A stretch of 64,000 bases of DNA from Schistosoma haematobium (taxonomy: Eukaryota; Platyhelminthes; Trematoda; Strigeidida; Schistosomatidae): contig NC_067196.1 of the NCBI RefSeq assembly GCF_000699445.3, positions 41,383,806 through 41,447,805 on the forward strand, in the 5' to 3' direction. Both the position numbers and the translations under genes were made by a program. This document shows, one piece after another, positions 38,301 to 52,169 of the stretch (position 1 is its first letter; each line of letters opens with the position of its first letter). The notes beneath the pieces are model-generated. The model was not told where the DNA came from and did not search any database. It worked only from the letters and a program-made list of their open reading frames with translations.

Positions 38301-41300
38301 AGTTTTAGATAAATCTGAAAAGAAACGCAAGAGAACATTTAATTAGATTTCATTCACTGGAGACGGAAAAATAAATACCTTTCATAAAGTTCGTATTTCT
38401 TAATGTTAATCATAAGCAAACATTAAAATTACCATTATTATAATAAATTAAAACATTGATGTATATTTTAGCTTCCTATTAGAATTCGGAATTTTAGTGA
38501 TTTGTTAAGACTGATGGTATGATGTTTTAAACACATAGTTCCCTTTTATCATTTTGAAAAGAGCAAGAACAAAAATTCTAGCAGAATCTTTGTTCTTTTC
38601 GATATAATGTTTATTGCTTTCTTAAAAGTTATTATGAAGTTTGTCTCAGCTGTGAAATTTTACACTGATTACATTTTACTTTATGACTTCAGTTTTGTTG
38701 TATCGAACAGTATTATTTATAAATACATATAAATACCACTTGTTTTAATAGTTGAATTCGCTAGTCGATGTAAGCTAGACCTCCACTGAAAACATGAAAG
38801 CATTGGATGGCCGTTTTGTTCTAGTATTAGACTCCTCAGTAGTGCACATCCACGATTCCTTACGTGTGATTCGAAACCAGGACCTTCGAACTCATTCACG
38901 AATGGTTAACCTCTGGACCACTAAACTGGGATCCAACGATGTTGATGGCTAACTTTGATCAGTCTATGATTGTGCTCAACCCTGAGGTGGATAACTGTCT
39001 CACACCCGATACGAATTAAACTACACTGGTCACGGCTTCTCACTAAAACTCCAGGATATCCATCTCAATTGTTATAATGCTACAATCTCCAAAAACCCTC
39101 ATACTGAAAATGAAACTGGTCCTAATGGATTCGTAGTCAAATTTTAGTTTAAGTGAAATTTATGGTTTTTATATTGGGAAGCTAAATAGGTTTTCGTTTC
39201 ATTATCTAGAGGAATTACAAGCGGATGTGTATGTAGAACATTTTTCAATAGTCTATGAAATTTTTAGACTTCTTCAGTAATAATTAGTCTCGTAGTTAAG
39301 GTATACTGATTAAGAATATATCTATACAATATAGTGCGAATTAATCATTTCCCATTTCATTAAACAGGCTGTAAAGAAGTATATTATTACTCATCATTAT
39401 TAGTAACATGTGAATAGACAAACTGCAATCAAGATAAAACGAGCCTGTGAAAGTGTTTTAAGGAAAATATTGTTTTGTCTAGTCGTCCAATCCTTTAATA
39501 AGCATTGAAACATGTTCACTAATGATATCATGATATGCGTTGAACTTTACTTCAAAAATGACAAAAAGCGCAGTTAAACTTTGATTATTTATGTCATGAG
39601 TGCAATTTGTATCAGGACTAAAAAGAGACATCAGTCTTATTTCTAGGCGGCAGAAGAATTTCATCGAGATTTTTTAAACTAACTGTCGAAGTCTCCTTGA
39701 TCAAGCTACTCAATAAATAGTAAACTGTACTTATTACATTTTGACTTTAGAGACGAAACCCATGAAATCAATTTCTCGATTCTAAATATATCTTCAACAA
39801 TGTTCAACTCAATTTTATAAACACATCTGTTATTTTCATTCTTAACTCAAAATAAAATAAATTTAGATTTAGAGAAATAAAATATTCTAAGCAGTCTTTT
39901 AGAATTTCTGTTTTCTTATGTAATATCATGACGTGCTGGGTAGAATGCGAAAAGTGATTAGAGCTAAATCTTACGGTAATTCGTATTTTTCACACTCAGT
40001 TTGAAACCTTGAGTGTTTTAGGTATCAAGCACTCGAGAAACAGTACCAACCATAAACAACTTTTCTTTGTAAAGATGTACGAAATCGTGGATTTTCAGTA
40101 ACACAAAACAAATGGACAGTTAGATTTTCTGAAATATATAAGCAGAGTTTATAAAAAATACCTGAAATTTGGACGAGGTTGATTGTTTGTTGTCAATTCA
40201 ACATTATGGACTTACAAATTGAGTTAGTACCAGAAAGAGATACGATTAAGCAAAGATAAAAATGAGAATAATTCCTGTTCTAATTTAATTTGTAGTGTTA
40301 ATAATTGATATATCTTTCGTTGTATCCCAGTAAATAGGAAAATTGTATTCCTGACGTTTCATGACTTCATGTGAGCCACTTTTTCAGAGTAAGTGAACAT
40401 TATATTTATTTATTCTGAAGAAGTGGCTTACATTAAGTCATGAAACGTCAGAAACACGATTTTTCTACTCCATGGAATATAAAAATATATAATAATTAAT
40501 AATCTTCTACCAAATGCTCAATTTATCTGAAATCGTCACGTTCAACCTTAGCATTGATACTTACAAACTCATTAATCTGTAATGATTTAGAATATCTCAT
40601 TATCTATATTTTAACTGAACTTTGTTCAGTCTTTGTTCGCCTATGTGTATATCGTGTGGACTGCCTTACGGTAGTCATTACTTCACAAGGTAATGCTAAT
40701 AGATAAAACGTAAAATACAGAACGTGCACCTCATCCTGCTTGTAACTTGTCAGATCGATGTATCAGCTGTATTATAATGATAGCCAAATTTCATCAACTC
40801 CATAACAACTTGTGCCTTAGTGTTCATATCGCGGCACTTGGCACACGATGTGCAAATGCCAATCAAGACTATTTGAAATATCAACAACACCACAAATCGA
40901 ATCAAAATTCATACCTGCTACATATAAGGTAGCCATCCGGACTCAGTGGCTAGGTGGATAAATCAATACCGTTTGTATTGGATGGTACTGATTTCGAGTC
41001 TCAGAGTGAACCAATTGAAAGACGTGTTCAGGATTCTATCTATTCTGTATAAGATTACTATTCTGCCTTAACAAATACTTAGTGAGTTTGTCTAAAATTT
41101 GTATCAATAAATTTAAAATAATGAATTTGGATAAAATTGGGTCCAAATAGCAATAAGAACCACTTTAAATTGGGCTAGTAACACTTTCAAAACTAGTGTT
41201 ATGCTTGGATCTTTTGTGATATATGTTTGTGTGGCTTTCAGCTGAGCTTATTTTGTACAATTTCATCTATGTTACCTGGAAGAACGAAGTCTTCTGATGT

Positions 41301-44300
41301 AGTTAAAAAATAATGCAACTGCTGAATTCTTATTCATAAAGTAATTACAATACGTCTTATCTAACAATATTGAAATAATTATCCACGTTCATAATTGAGA
41401 ACGCATGTGTCGTATCCATAATGTAAAAACAAACGATTATTTGGTTTGTTGAAGGATCGTGTTAATATTAAATCTTAGATGTGCAATGTCTTTGTTCTTG
41501 ATGAATTGAATAATCACATATCCGAAAATTAGCCATAAATAATGATGATAACAGGTGTGTCATATAAACAAACTTCAACCATAATATAGCAATTAATAAA
41601 GGGAGTTCTCTTTAATTAGAGTGGAAATAGATGACAATTTAATCGTGCTATTAATAACCATAATAGTTCGGAAAAATTACTATAATATCCACAAAACACC
41701 TATCTGATTATAATCATCATATGCTCACTAGTGACTGGCTTCAAGTTGCAAATCCTGGAGTTCTAGTGAGAAGCAGTGACCAGTGGAAATCAACCGGTTC
41801 TGTTGTGAGATAAAATCTCACTGAAGACAATGGTGGATAAGTCGCTCAATTTCGTGGATTAGTTGAAGTTAGACATTAACACGGTTGGTTCCCGGCCGGC
41901 TTAGTGGCATAGTGGCCAAGCGTTCGCGCGCTAGACCTTTAGGTTCTTGGTTCGAATCCCGCTAACGGGATCGTGGATGCAGGATGAGGAGTCTTATACT
42001 AGGATGACACAGCCATGCAGTGCTTCCAGGTTTTCTCTAGTGGTCTAGCTTCAGTTGATTCATGAATTCAACTACCAAAATACTAAAATCTCCACTAAAC
42101 CTTCTTCTGAGAAAATACAATTGTTTTTATCTAATAGAATATGACGTAGATGAAAATTACGTTCTGTGTATTCTTCCCAATATAATAGTGAATTTAACAG
42201 ATTAAAAATAAAATTTACACTAAACTTCTCATAGAATTAATCTGCCTAGTTAAGACGGCAGATATGTTTTACAATAAAATAACACTGTGGTTAAATAATA
42301 TTGTATTATTCATCAAGTTCATCATAAAAACTGAGATTATCCCAAACGGTTGAAACTTGTAAATGAAAGCATATTATTATCCCCATCTGAAATAATATTG
42401 TGAAATTTGTGGATATTATCACACTTAAGAAATTTAAAAAACATTGAAGTTCTATCTGCCAGATGGTGATGTTGATGAAAAATTACACAATCTACATGAT
42501 TACGAAGTCGCTTAAAATCGACGAACGGAATGGAAAATAACAACGACAAGACAAGCTAAACTATTCCTATGCGTCTCAGCCCTGCTAACTTAAAGGAGAA
42601 GACACGGTTCAGTTGAAGGCCAGGTATATTCAACAAGCGCACAGAAGCACGATCAACAACAAGCATACAACTCAAGCGTATATATACAGCATAAACAAGT
42701 CCTTGAGAAACCTCACAAAATAGTATAACAACAGAGGAAATGGACAAATGGTATTTAGAGACTTTTCAAGTGGGAAATACAATCTGAAAGCAAAAATGGG
42801 CGATTTTGGCGCAAAAACGAGAAATTCAGATTTTCGAAATAAAATTATAATAATAAAACGTTTACCAAGTGATTTGTGACGACCTACCATCCCCACACAT
42901 TACAGAATCGCCATTTTATTTCAAAATGCCCCAGTGATTGGTGATACATCTTGAACCAGAGAAAGCAAACAATTTCTAACTGAAAACAACGAACAGATCA
43001 GTAAAACTCGTTTAAATGTTGCTCAGAATTTGACTATTATTCTTTTTGTAACTAATTCAAAAGCGTTAATTTTAGTCTTCTTCGATGATATATTTAAATA
43101 CGACATATTAGGCGTTATTATTTTGTTTGCTTGCGGAACATCCCATATTTGTATTTACAATAAAGCAGTATTAAATAATTTTCTACAACGTTTATTTATT
43201 CGTTTCCTTTTGTGATAACCTTTGTCAACTTATCGATCAATGATTAAATAAATTCACATTTTTGTTCCTTTTGAATACATTCTAAAGAAATTCGTTTTTT
43301 TTGTCACTAGGTTACCTTTTTCTCTAATTTGATATTTGTATGTATATACTGCTCTCTATACAAAATTTTAAGTCAATTTAGTACACACTGAAAACTGACT
43401 ATGAATATACCAAACAGTTTGAAAGCAAAAACAAAACAACAACAAAAACTGGATAATAATACCTAGTCAGTTTATATGAAACACTAAAAAAACATAAAAA
43501 TAAGAGTAATATTTGGATACACTTTTCGACAAATTTTCTTTAGGTTCTACAATTATATTATTCAAATTAATAATCCGAAAGATGGCAAGGTTTAGTGTAA
43601 AGTGCATCGTCTGAAGCATGTGAATTTAGGATTGTCGAACAAAATACAATAAAATTGTTAATTCACGTATTGCTTAGTTGAATCTTCCCATTGAAGTTTT
43701 AGACTGCAATTGATAAGTCTCTTATTGGTATAAGGGCATAATGTGCGCATTGCTTTAACTTGCAAGCATTTTAAGGAAAGATGGGTAGTGGAGTGAGCAT
43801 CAACTCTGAGATGAAGGTATATCCGACCGACGAGTCCCAAATAGGACGAAACACGCGTCCTGGATTCCACTGCTAGCCATTATCCATCTTTGCGTATAAT
43901 GCTTGTAAATTAGGGTAATATTGAGGCAATACGCACAGTATGCCCTTATACCAATAAAAGATTGATCAATTGCAGTCATAAATAAAGATGGGAAGATTCA
44001 AGTAAACTATATCAGGTGAATTCCAACTTCACCCCCTTGCACAAGCGATTAGCTGTCAGGACTCAGTAGCTAAGTGGATAACGCGAGGGCGTTTGACACG
44101 AACCGTACTGGGTTCGAGCTCCAGAGTGAACATCAGTCTGACGAGTCCCAGATAGGACGAAACGCGCGCCCTAGATCCCACTATAAAATTGTTAATGTTG
44201 ATATGATTCACGTAGAACGTTAACTCGAATCGGCTTATATGTCAAGTGTAAATTTAAGATCCATGATAAGAAGAAATATGGGTCAGATAGGGTGAGAGAA

Positions 44301-47300
44301 ATAATAGTGCAACTACAATTTGGTCGAATGTTTGATGGAAGACTATATTGTGTAAAAAATAAGGTGGATTGAATGCGAAGTAAATGAATCATATATTGGG
44401 GAGATTACTAATGATGTTTAACCAATAGTAATAATAATAATAATAGTACAAAGATTTGTGAATATAGATAACAGGGATAATTACATTTGAGTATGAAAGT
44501 TCATAAGTACAATAGTAAAATTAGGTCACTCAATAGCTGAGATTACTACTGGTTAAATTGCCTTGAGTTTGAACAGGGAGGAGAAGCGGCTTTGACAAAC
44601 CTAAATTCTCATGCTTTCAACGGTGCACTTTACCATAGACCCGGCTATTTTTCGGATTATTAATTTGCAACCTGAAGAGAATTTATCAAAAAGAATATTC
44701 TTCGTTCAAATATTAATCTTTTAATATAAATAAGGTATTTGATGTGCCTAAATGTTGAACATGATGAATAGAACTTAATGGTTACAATTTAGCTGTTAAG
44801 AATAAGCAGTTAATCAATCAAAATATTAAGCCAAACAATCTTTATGAAGTTGGATAACTTAAAAAGCAATGCCATACAGATTTTCTTGATAAACGTTCTA
44901 ACAGGTTATACCCTGGATATACATTTTACCATAAAAGTGTGTAACTTATTTTATTCTCTTATTTTGGGGAGAAAAATAAATTGTATATAAAGTTTAGTAA
45001 ATGGTTACATTGTATTGGTGTTATTTGTAAAGTACAAATCAGTTTGTTCCTATTGAAGTGACTAACACTCTTATTCGGTATATCAAGTTTCAGAGAATCT
45101 TATAATCCTAACCTTAACTGTTTACGCCATAATATACAAAATTTATTTTTTCTTTAGAGCAACTACATTATCATTATAAACATACATTTGTCTAATACTT
45201 TGCATTACTTTTGATCTGATACCACATCTGATTGTTTGTCTTGAACATGACATATGAAGTAGATTTAGATTATCAAATATTTCTTATTTGAAAAGGTCAA
45301 TAAAATAGTAAATATGTTTACAAATACCATTTAGAAATTGTTGTTTAATGAATTCTTAAAGCTATCAGTATAGTAATCCTACTAGAAATCTATTCATTCT
45401 TCTAAATAAGATGTAAATGAAAATTAACGTACTAATAATTAAAATCACTTTCATTAATCTGTATATTTTCTCTGTATCCATAAATGTTGAAATATATATA
45501 AACATTTATTGGTTGAAGTTAGACATTAACATGGTTGAATACCGGCCGGCTCAGTAGTCTAGTGGTTAAGCGCTTGCGCTAGACCGATAAATCCTGGGTT
45601 CGAATCTCATGAGGCGGAATCGTGGGTGCGGACTATTGAGGAGTTTCACAGTAGAACTAAACAGCTGTCTAGTTCTTCCAGGTTTTCCACGGTTGTCTAG
45701 CTTCAATTGACTCATGATCCCAACTATTGAAATTTATTAGTAAGTTTATTCAAGGTAGTAAAATAACCATTTATCTGAAGTCTTATTATTATTTGACAAT
45801 CATCTTTCTGAATTGATGATACTAATGATTTTCGTTTAAAAACAAAATAATCTAATGATATAATTAAAAAAGAATCATCTTTGCTAACCATAGACTTCAT
45901 TAATCTTTCTTGCTAGACAGAGTGGGTAACAAGAACATGAAACATATATATGATAGAATAAATGTTGTTTCTGTTCCATTTACAAATCCCCCCACAATGT
46001 TAGAACAATATTGTAATACGAGGACAATGTTCGTTATTTGTTATCAGATGTCTAATTCAAGTCAATTGCTGGTGTTTTGAATGAGTATATTGAACTACTT
46101 TTGCTTTCTCTGTTACAAATATTCAGTATATAGTGAGACATATCAAAAACCTGATCTTTTATCCTATTACGACATATCCTGAGGTTGAATCCTGCTAACT
46201 ATACTATCGGACATTTGTTAAGCTTTTTTAAATATTATCTAATTCGAAAGTGTCTAATATGTCTAGATTGTCCAAATAGTTCTTCTGAACATATTCTATA
46301 TATTGCTCAGTTGTTGAGAATTGTGAGGTTATGTATGAATGTAGTGAACATAGCACAAAACAGCAGAGTATACGTATTTGATTTGGCTAGAAATAGAAAA
46401 AGGAATTTAGTGTTAGTTTGTAAGGAAAATGATAGAAGAAAGTATCTAGATTTGCTTTAGAACTAGTACTGTTCCCATCTTTATGTTTCCACTATCCATT
46501 GTCATGTTGAATACTCATTTTTTAACAAATGATAGACCAAATTGTTGACAGATCAAAGCCTTTAGACAATAGATTTCGTTTTAAAATAGTTACCAAATCC
46601 ACTTTTACTGTATTTGTTCCACTAACATGAATTCTAATATTTACATGTAAATTAACTGGGATTTTGTAGAGAAATTTCTCGGAGCACGTTCATTCGAACA
46701 TTCTTGATTTTAAACTATATATTAAACTTTGAATTTCATGAAGGAATTCTCAGAGAAACGACTCATCAGTCGTAAACAACTGACTATTGTAATCTATGTG
46801 TTTCTAATGGAATTCAATAACATATTCCTTTTTCATTTACTTTTAATCTAATGATTAACTTCTGTTTCCTTAACATTTAGTTACTGTGATCATTGTAAAC
46901 AAAATTTCACTAATAGGCATATAATTAGCTAATTGAAATGTTTGGTAATCCACTTACTATTAATGGTAAAATTTTGAGTTTTAACAGTGTTGATTAAATT
47001 GATTACGTGATATTTAAAGAGTCCTGGTCTATTCAACAGTCTTCATAGTGCTGTGTATGAAATATAATTATAGAAAAAATTTCCACGAAAATTAGCCGAC
47101 CCTGACAAAATGAGATTAACTAGTACTGGGTATACACTCAAATGGTTTGGTCCAGAATCTTGACGAAATTTATTAGTTTCCCATTGATATAACTAAATTA
47201 ATGGAATTAGATGGTGGTCGACAGGAAACCCGGGACTCGGGTTTCGTGCTACTTGATACTCGTCAGCAAGGTGTACCTATAATCTTGAGGGAACTGATGC

Positions 47301-50300
47301 TCCCTGGCGGATTCGATCTCGTGTCACCCAGCTTCACAGTCAGAGACGTTACCACTGAGCTATCCGAGCCGTGACTAACCTCCTGTAGGACTGAGATGTA
47401 ATCACAATTGATTGATCACTGGGTGGTGATCAATTTCATGCTTGTCTAGTCCTTATTAGTGCAGATCGAATGCTATCGATTATGTTGCAATGTGGCCACC
47501 AGTCTAGGTGACTCGACACTGGGGAACATTTACTTCTACACCCTAATAGTACGTGATAATAAATTAAATAGTTATTTATTAGAACTATATTCAATTCATC
47601 AAAACAGTTTATATTGTGTTTTCCATTTTCTCACTTCATAGTTTCTTTACTCAATTTTGTAAATTTTGCTTGAGATACAGTATAATTTTAAAATTTTCTT
47701 GTATATTGAATGCATCAACGAATATTTGCATATTCTTTTTATGTAATGAATTAAGTGTAATGTAGAGATACTACTTATCGTTCTCGTGTTGTTAGTAACC
47801 AAGTGACATGAATTAATGTACTTTGTATAACTATTAGCCGTTTTCTTTTCAATGGGAAATATTCTATTTTCATTTATTTTGATAATAGTTATATTTCATG
47901 ATATAAATTGTCAGTGAAACTGAATAACTTTATCTGAAAGAAAAAAAACTGAATATCAGTTATCTCGATGAAAGTTATTTTTATTTGTGTCTCCAGTTGA
48001 TACATCACTGACATATCACTGAAGTGATATGAACAAAATTTCACACTGACAAAAAAACTGTATTTGAATCACTTTTTTTTAAAGTAAATATAACTGCTTA
48101 TTCCAAGACATATATACAAATACTGAAGGAACAGTGTGGAGATAATAAGGTTAACTTAATTCGAGGCAAAATTCATTGGAAAATGGTGTGTTACAAATAT
48201 ATTTCATATTTAGTATGTGGATATACATGAATCCTGTTGCACAATTTCTAGTCCTTTTATCTTGCTTAATAAACAGTTTGGGATATACAGTCTCCAAATA
48301 CGACAAGCGGAAGGAAATCAATACTGATTCAAATGGAATTGAAGGTGAATATAAGGTCAATTTTCAAAATGTTCGTATTAAATAACCAAATGAATTTTCG
48401 TTATATTTTTGCTACAGTTTGTGTACAGTGATACTTACTAAAGTTTATTATTTCTAATCCTCGTAACTGGTATTTAATGGATTAATTTAAATGAATTTTT
48501 CAATTCCATTAGGGTCATCATTAACAAAGCTTTTGTTATGATACTAAATCTCAACCAATCCACAAAGTTACGCAGACACCTTAGATTAGACACCATTGGA
48601 TGCCGCCTCAGTGGTCCAGTAGGTTAAGCGTTCGCGCGCGAGACTGATGGCCCTGGTTTCAAATCCTACGAGCAAGGTCGTGTTTACGCACTGCTGAGGA
48701 GGCCTACAATAGGACAAAACGGCCGTCCAGTGCTTCCAAGGTTTCACTGGTGGTCTAACATCAATCGGTTCATGATCTCAATCAATACTAAACAATCATC
48801 ACAACCCCTATACTGATGATTACAATATTCTTATTTTCCAAATGGTTATACTAGTTTTTGTCTGAAGTTACTTAACTAGGAATCGTTATTGTGAAAACTG
48901 TACAACATAAGAATATGTTTAAGTTTTTTACTGTTATTTTTATGAACTTCATCATTTAGTGGAAATGTGTTTGATATCATCGTTTTAACATGTTTAAGAG
49001 TAATTATTAATGCAAAATAATCTCTTCTAATATGGTTACACTTACCTGAAATAAATCTGTTTCAACATATTACTGTAACTGTGCTTTAAAATTTATGGTA
49101 TAATGTAATTTAGGTAAGTCATTAATCAAATGGAGTTTCATATACCCGTCATTGAAGTCTAATTTTTTATGAAGGCATGAATTATGGACTGAATACTGTT
49201 TACAGTAATATTCGTTTATGCATACTGCTTTCGAAAGATGTACTTTAATGTCGGATAAACGGGCGTCTAACTGCTTATAGTTACATGAATTTAAAAAAAC
49301 GGGTGATCAACCATTTTTCAAAATAAAAACTTAAATCTGACTTAAACATCCCACCAGCTTATCCTTCCAGTTTGCTTATTTTAGTGAAGGTTATCATTTA
49401 TAGGTTGTGAAAAACACGGCTAACAGTTGTTCGGTGTTATTATGCTTATCAATTTGTTGCATAATGTTTTCCATTCTATTATCAATAATCTATAAGTGAT
49501 TTAGATATTTCTCATTTCGTTGAACACTGAAGCTAAGTAATAACCTGTTCGTTTTTAGATTCTATTAGCGATAGCCTTTTATTATACTGATATAAACTTA
49601 ATAGCTAACGATACTTTAAAATATTAAATAATTTGCTTTTCTAATAATTTCGAAGTACGATATCTCACATTTATCTTTTAAAATTTCAAATTTTTTACTT
49701 TTAGCTACTTTTGGCCCTTTTAAGTGCAGCTGGTTACAACACTGCAAACATGATTCCAGTTAGTGTGTTCCGATTTTTGCAATGGTTAGGTAAGTTGGTT
49801 TGAACTGTGAATAAAAGTTCGTTGATAATCTATTACATTTTATTCTATAAAACGTAAACCACATATAGATTTTTCATTAGTAGTCCCTTATACTGATCGT
49901 TTTTTTTAAACATTGAATGTTCCACAATTAATCACAAATCATGGTTTTCTGATGAACAGATACCGTCCCTGTTGATAGGAAATATCGGTTCTACATTTAA
50001 CCATTTTACTTGTCTTAAGCTCTCACTACTGTCATCTGTCGTTACCGATAATTCCTGTCTCAATTTTATTAAGGTTGTAATCTATCTTTTACAAGCTTCA
50101 AAGTGTTTTCTTAACGTCACCCGTTGGTTAACAATCGTTGATTGAGATATTTTTCACAATAGTATCTTTGTTAAACGCCATTGAGCGATCCCATAAAAAA
50201 CTAAAACTATTGAAGTATGCATCGTGGTTATAGTGAAATATGAAGCTGAGCACTGATTTCTTAATATTTTAGACTTTGTTGGTTTTGATTTAGTTTGATT

Positions 50301-52132
50301 CGGAATAGCGAAACAATATACTTATAACTGATCAATATAATTAGAATAACAGTAAGCAACTTTTTCTAACTTTCTAATGTGGCTTACGAATTCATATAAA
50401 TTGGAACCAGAAAATTACTCATTTAAGAATAAATTAAGCACTTCAAATAACGACTGAATAAATATTAGATCATTTTAAAACCAAACGAAATTCGGCTTAG
50501 GAAATTTTTCAAACCAATTTACTATCAATTTGTACAAAGAATTTACAATGGGGTCCCTATTGAGCTCAGTTCTACTAAATATCTTCATGTTTAAACTTGA
50601 AAAGAATCAACTTAGCTCTGCCACCAAATGGTTTAAATTGTACAGAAGGCAAATGAACGATAGTTTCATCGATTATAAACAGGGTTTTCATGCAATCAGC
50701 ACTCTGCATTCTTTCAATACTTGCCCTCTTTCTACAAATTTCACGTCATAACATGCGATAGGTCATTCAATCTCATTTCTCGATATCTCACTCACACGGA
50801 AGGGTGATAGATCACTAAAAGTAACCATGTGGCTTGATTTTATAAAAGAAACAAAGGAACACTATTTGCTCTTCATTTTACTGGATACGGAAGATCTGTA
50901 GCGCTGAACGAGTTGAAGAAATTGACTTCTTCAGAAATTTTTTGGCTAAAAACGGTTATTAAAACCACCTCATAGAGAATAACCTGATAGGCAGCTGGAT
51001 TGAAGGATTCGAAAATGCCGTTTGTAAGGTGTACGTTAAGTAGACCTAGAGTGTGAAGATTGTCAAAATTACGATATATTTAAGAATTCGTTGTCCATAG
51101 CAATTAGAAAAATAGTTATTTGCAACAAAACTGTGATTTACGTTCACAAGCAGAAAATTACTTATCGTATACATAAAGGATAAACTATCTCGTTCGATCA
51201 CTAGTATGTCCATCTATTAGTTCACCTTCTCTTGTTGACGAAGGCACACATACCGTTAACATAACTTACTTTGAACATTTATACGAGCACATATTTCAGT
51301 ATGATTTCACTCGAATGAGAGAAACGAGGATAGGAATTCTGTTCATTAGCATTTAATTGACTTTAACCACTCAACCAGTCCGTTTGGTGATTTCAACGTT
51401 GTTTATAGAATAAGTTCAGATCTGTCGTTAATAAGTTTGTTCAAAAAAGACATCTTTTCGCTGATATTTGCGAAATCACTATTTAAATATGAATTATAGT
51501 CGATCGTAGAAATGAATAGAAAATACAGTTGTACCATTTTACAGCATCAAAAACATTTCTAATCATATTCTATGGTTGTCTATGAATTTTTCGATACGTA
51601 TCTACGAAATTCAGGTTCATTTTTCTTCATGATTAACTAACGATCATTTTGTCTATCAATTATAATGATAACATAATGTTCTAAACATGTGAAAGAAATT
51701 TTTTTTCTAAATTAAGCTTACTTCAATAGAGTTTCATTTAGAGGAACCCAGTTCAACAATCATATGTATTTCGTTTAAAACGATTGGAAACAGTCTATTT
51801 GAGTTATTTCTTAAACAATCAAAAACAAAATATCAATCCAATGATAAATAATATAAAATGCGATCTTTTCAAATACACAGCTGTAAACATTCACATTAAA
51901 TGGCGATATGATTCGTAACCTGTTCACTAGAAAAAATGGATCAAATAAATTTGCTCAATAAAAAAAGTTATTCACTTTATAAATTGATAATGAAAATCCT
52001 ATTTTGCTAGAATGAACTACATTTGCATCCGCATAGTTTACGTAATAGAATTATCTATCTATCCATCTATTTACTGATTTACCGAACAATCTATCTGTCT
52101 GTTTCTTTTCTTCTCCCTCTCTCTCTCTCTCC

Positions 52133-52169
<37 letters not shown>

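Larger units (their letters stand above)
43522..44696. repeat. Inverted-repeat element hosting an SM-alpha insertion
   Basis: The left arm (43522-43639: TTTTCGACAAATTTTCTTTA, AAATTAATAATCCG, AAAGTGCATCGTCTGAAGCA) is the reverse of the right arm (44591-44696: GTGAATTTAGG-like CCTAAATTCTCATGC, CGGATTATTAATTT). The arms differ at many positions, so the element is older than its SM-alpha guest. No ORF of a transposase is visible inside. Confidence 0.65.
32390..49704 (+). other. Receptor intron 1 (17.3 kb)
   Basis: GT-AG intron that accumulates repeats: hammerhead SINEs near 35.4, 37.8, 38.9, 41.9, 43.9, 45.6, 47.3 and 48.7 kb, Penelope-type hammerhead repeats near 40.4 kb, and an LTR-like repeat at 42.7 kb. 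Stretches between these (32.5-35.3, 35.6-37.6, 45.8-47.1, 48.9-49.7 kb) show nothing I recognise. An ORF of 91 residues at 46185-46460 has no known domain. Confidence 0.88.

Noticed and set aside
39225..39290. Another Penelope-type hammerhead on the reverse strand
   Set aside because: CTGAAGAAGTCTA and TAGACT could form core and stem II, but the following GAAAAATGTT and absent stem III make it too weak to call.
50530..50751. Extra receptor exon in intron 2
   Set aside because: The protein matches Penelope-like reverse transcriptase, not a GPCR.
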